Shown one piece after another: positions 14,596 to 17,122 of a stretch of DNA of 17,122 nt; position 1 is the first letter of the stretch, and every line of letters starts with the position of its first letter. Both the position numbers and the translations under genes were made by a program. Source of the stretch: Candidatus Aerophobota bacterium (GTDB taxonomy: Bacteria; Aerophobota; Aerophobia; Aerophobales; B3-G15); NCBI GenBank assembly GCA_030615365.1, contig JAUWZM010000056.1:1-17122 (forward strand). Reading direction: 5' to 3'. Below the pieces are notes generated by a model. That model was not told the origin of the DNA. It was given only the letters and a program-made list of their open reading frames with translations, and did no database searches.

Positions 14596-15657
14596 TTGGT
14601 AGTAGATACTCAATTCGAGGAAGAATTAGGGAAACTACTCAGATTAGTTGCACCCGGCACTCCTCTGAGAGAAGGATTGGAAATGATTCTTCAATTGGGC
14701 ACAGGAGGATTAATTGTGGTTGGAAATACGGAAAAGGTGCTTAGTGCAATAGATGGTGGCTTCCAAGTGGACTATCCTCTTACTTCTACAGCTTTAGCAG
14801 AACTGGCTAAAATGGATGGGGCAATTATTCTGTCCCGGGATGCAAAAAAGATTCTGTATGTGAATACTCAACTGGTTCCTGACTATCTTATCCCCAGTAA
14901 AGAAAGAGGAACCAGACATAGGAATGCTGAGAGAATGGCGAAACAAACCAATTGTCCAGCAATTGCCATCTCTCAATCTCGTAACAATATCACTTTATAC
15001 CAAAGAGAGATAAAATACGTATTAAAGTCCTTACCCGATCTTATAAGCAGAGCTAACCAAGCTCTACAAACTCTGGAAAGATACAGAGGTGCTTTTGACA
15101 ATGCCTTAGGAGAATTAGAAGCCTTAGAATTTCAGGTTGGGGTAGGATTGTTTAACGTAGTAATGGTTATCCAAAAAGGTGAAATAATAGAAAGAATAAA
15201 AAGGGAAGTAGATAAATATATTGTGGAGTTAGGGGAGGAAGCTCGTTTAATTCAGATGCAATTGAAAGAGATAGTGGGAGAAAGTTTAGAGGAAACTCAG
15301 CAGATAGTTCAAGATTATGTGAGAGATGATTACAACAAAGCTATCGCTAAATTAGGATTAATTACCTCAGATGAACTTTTAGAACTGCCAGCCATTGCTG
15401 AAGCGTTAGGTTATGGAGTGAAACAAAAAGATCTGGACATTCCAGTCTTTCCAAGAGGCTACCGGGTTATGTCAAAAATCCCTCGTTTACCCAAAGTAGT
15501 AGTGGAAAATGTAGTAAAATCATTGGGTACTCTGCAAAATATTGTCAAGACTACCCCTAATGAGTTGACAAAAATTGATGAAGTTGGCGAAAAAAGAGCT
15601 GATCTAATCAAGGTCGAACTGGAATACCTTAAAAATAGGGCTTTGATGAAAAGATAG
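14596..15657 (+). CDS. disA: DNA integrity scanning protein DisA, diadenylate cyclase
   Basis: DisA makes cyclic di-AMP from two ATP and slows when it meets branched DNA. The 353 residues are full length. The N-terminal DAC domain has DGA at 74-76 (KMDGAIILS) and the RHR motif at 107-109 (GTRHRNAERMAKQT). A helical linker follows. The C-terminal helix-hairpin-helix DNA-binding domain is visible (TTPNELTKIDEVGEKRADLIK). The start is TTG at 14596, directly after the radA stop, with AGAGGT (14583-14588) seven bases before it; there is no ATG near the proper N-terminus. RadA is known to inhibit DisA in Bacillus, which fits the coupled layout. Confidence 0.96.
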   Translation: MVVDTQFEEELGKLLRLVAPGTPLREGLEMILQLGTGGLIVVGNTEKVLSAIDGGFQVDYPLTSTALAELAKMDGAIILSRDAKKILYVNTQLVPDYLIPSKERGTRHRNAERMAKQTNCPAIAISQSRNNITLYQREIKYVLKSLPDLISRANQALQTLERYRGAFDNALGELEALEFQVGVGLFNVVMVIQKGEIIERIKREVDKYIVELGEEARLIQMQLKEIVGESLEETQQIVQDYVRDDYNKAIAKLGLITSDELLELPAIAEALGYGVKQKDLDIPVFPRGYRVMSKIPRLPKVVVENVVKSLGTLQNIVKTTPNELTKIDEVGEKRADLIKVELEYLKNRALMKR

Positions 15658-15659
15658 TA

Positions 15660-15710
15660 ACTATTTAACCGCAAATTTAGACACTGATGGACGCAGATGA
15701 ATGCAAAGAA
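15660..15710. repeat. Dispersed repeat copy after disA
   Basis: ACTATTTAACCGCAAATTT followed by AGACACTGATGGACGCAGATGAATG begins three bases after the disA stop. It has the look of the widespread 'ACCGCAGATGGACGCAGATGAACGC' type of intergenic repeat that I recall from environmental bacterial genomes. Its first 16 bases recur exactly in the 3' end of mreB. The remaining gap to 15850 shows only an AT hairpin (AATTATT-GGT-AATAATT, 15782-15798). Confidence 0.6.
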
Positions 15711-15850
15711 AACTAAAATCCTATCCCAAAATTTATCGGGCAAGTCAGTTGAATTTACCATAAAGGTGCCTAAAATTAGACAATTATTGGTAATAATTAG
15801 CGGCTGGATAAAAACAAAAATATTAAAACAAATGGAGAAATTAACTAAAA

Positions 15851-16879
15851 ATGAAAATAAGATTACTATTTATTATTTTTACAGCTGCAGTGTGTTATGG
15901 TGTATCTGCAGTCATAGGGGTAAATCCCTACACATATACCCTGCTCGGTGGATGTGTAGCGATTGTAGTAGCGTGTATGCAGGCAGTTCTTTCTCGAGCC
16001 TCTGTAAAGAAACTAATTGCGGGGGGAATTGGCCTGGTAGGAGGAATTATTGCAGGCAACCTTTTAGCTTATCCTCTCTTTTTAATCGGATCTTTAAGAT
16101 TATCTGCTCCCTTTATTCTTTTAGTGATAAATTTAGTATTTGCTGGTGTAGGGGTAACAGTTGCTCTAAGCAAAACCAAGGAGCTATTCGACCTCTTTTC
16201 TTATCTTGCCGGTAAGAAATCTCAAGTTGGGGAGGGAGGATATAAACTATTAGATACCTCGGTTTTAATTGATGGGAGAATAGTAGAGCTCTGTGAAACT
16301 GGTTTTATAGAGGGGATTATGGTCATACCTCAATTCATCCTTACCGAAGCTCAACAAATTGCTGATTCTCCCTCCTCTACAAAGAGAACAAGAGGGAAGA
16401 GGGGGCTGGACGTAGTAAATAAGCTACAGAATCAAGGCATAGTTCCTGTAGAAATTATAGATAAAGATTTCCCTCAGATTGCTGAAGTTGACAGTAAACT
16501 TCTGGAATTAGCAAAATCTACAGGAGCAAAAATCCTTACCAATGACTATAATCTAAAAAAAGTGGCGAAAATCCACGATGTAACAGTTTTAAATATAAAT
16601 GAGTTGGCTACTTCTTTAAAACCTGTGCTGCTACCAGGAGAACGTTTAAGGATAAACATCCTTAAGGAAGGGGAAAATCCTAATCAGGGAATTGCCTATT
16701 TAGATGATGGAACCATGGTGGTAGTAGAGGGAGGAAAAAGATACATAGGCAAGGAATCAGAAGTAACAGTTACCTCTGTCCTGCAAACCACTACCGGGAA
16801 GATGATCTTTACTGATGTAAAAGAAGATAACGGAAAAAGAAAAGTTAGGGGGAAAAACAATAAAATAATACGTAACTGA
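15851..16879 (+). CDS. yacL: Membrane-anchored PIN-TRAM protein (YacL family)
   Basis: The 342 residues begin with four hydrophobic segments (about 4-22, 26-46, 53-75 and 83-104). A PIN ribonuclease domain follows, with the acidic triad visible as D135 (LLDTSVLIDGRI), E166 (LTEAQQI) and D232 (TNDYNLKKVA). A TRAM RNA-binding domain ends the protein (about 257-330, LLPGERLRINILKEGENPNQGIAYLDDGTMVVVEGG). This is the layout of Bacillus YacL, which also lies after disA. The exact substrate is not settled; a membrane-associated nuclease is the safest reading. ATG 15851 has a distant GGAG (13 bases). It is separated from disA by 193 bases with a repeat insertion. Confidence 0.92.
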   Translation: MKIRLLFIIFTAAVCYGVSAVIGVNPYTYTLLGGCVAIVVACMQAVLSRASVKKLIAGGIGLVGGIIAGNLLAYPLFLIGSLRLSAPFILLVINLVFAGVGVTVALSKTKELFDLFSYLAGKKSQVGEGGYKLLDTSVLIDGRIVELCETGFIEGIMVIPQFILTEAQQIADSPSSTKRTRGKRGLDVVNKLQNQGIVPVEIIDKDFPQIAEVDSKLLELAKSTGAKILTNDYNLKKVAKIHDVTVLNINELATSLKPVLLPGERLRINILKEGENPNQGIAYLDDGTMVVVEGGKRYIGKESEVTVTSVLQTTTGKMIFTDVKEDNGKRKVRGKNNKIIRN

Positions 16880-17070
16880 GTTCAGTAATTTGATAAAACT
16901 CTACACCGGGATGGGAAAGTATTTACTTCTCTTCAATAAACTTGGTTGGCTAATAAAAGGGTAGAACTCTTAATAATAGGTAAGAGGTGGTTTAAGAACT
17001 CCCTTTTTCTACAGAAAAGTGGATAAAGGGTCTGTAAATGAGAGGTAAGTTGGGAAAGAAAAAGTAGAAG

Positions 17071-17122
17071 TTGGACAAAAAAAGGCGAATATCGGAAGGA
17101 TTTTACGTATCTGAGCGCTCTT
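17071..17122 (+). CDS. Possible start of a further gene running off the window
   Basis: From TTG 17071 the frame reads LDKKRRISEGFYVSERS without a stop up to the window end. There is no strong Shine-Dalgarno before it (GTAGAAG), and the fragment is too short to assign. The 190 bases before it (16880-17070) hold no convincing ORF. They contain only weak inverted repeats such as CTCTTA/TAAGAG (16967-16987) and an AAGGG...CCCTTTTT pairing that could be a poor terminator for yacL. Confidence 0.25.
   Translation, partial: MDKKRRISEGFYVSERS

Noticed and set aside
15697..16215. A 172-codon + strand frame overlapping the start of the PIN-TRAM gene
   Set aside because: It is out of frame with yacL, has an odd composition rich in Ser, Cys and Tyr and no recognisable motif, and starts inside the repeat after disA. 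It is a shadow of the real gene.

Overview
The window is a dense, AT-rich stretch of bacterial chromosome. It carries thirteen complete or nearly complete protein genes, all on the + strand, one tRNA gene, short intergenic gaps (none above 300 bases) and several degenerate intergenic repeats. Arginine is written mostly as AGA/AGG, and UGA is an ordinary stop codon (plsY, HU, HNH gene), so the code is standard. The gene set fits an uncultured, deep-branching, probably diderm and cell-wall-bearing bacterium: MurA, MreB, an exported parvulin of the SurA type, PlsY-type lipid synthesis, and a RadA-DisA-YacL block. The intergenic repeats resemble those I remember from environmental candidate-phylum genomes. 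The phylum cannot be fixed from the sequence alone.

Layout: (1) 1-2326, the 3' part of an rpsA-like gene with five S1 domains preceded by a Lys/Glu/Val tandem repeat that runs off the window edge, then plsY abutting it. (2) 2374-3290, a consensus promoter, an HU gene, a small MerR-type regulator, tRNA-Pro(GGG) and a clear intrinsic terminator. (3) 3357-4343, trpS. (4) 4405-9365, a second consensus promoter driving an overlapping HNH endonuclease - prfA - mfd block. (5) 9366-12014, a three-way-junction repeat, a SurA-like parvulin, a long imperfect palindromic spacer and murA. (6) 12055-13086, mreB. (7) 13222-16879, radA-disA-yacL. (8) 16880-17122, mostly featureless, with a possible new reading frame running off the end.

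Functionally the genes cover translation (S1, tRNA-Pro, TrpRS, RF1), phospholipid and wall synthesis (PlsY, MurA, MreB), envelope protein folding (SurA-like) and genome upkeep (HU, HNH, Mfd, RadA, DisA). DisA makes c-di-AMP and is paired with RadA, as in Firmicutes and many other phyla.

I found no CRISPR array, prophage, transposase, toxin-antitoxin or new defence system. The most interesting parts are the S1 tandem repeat and the intergenic repeat families. One repeat copy appears to form the last codons of mreB. Start codons were re-chosen for the MerR-like gene (2789), prfA (5093) and radA (13222).
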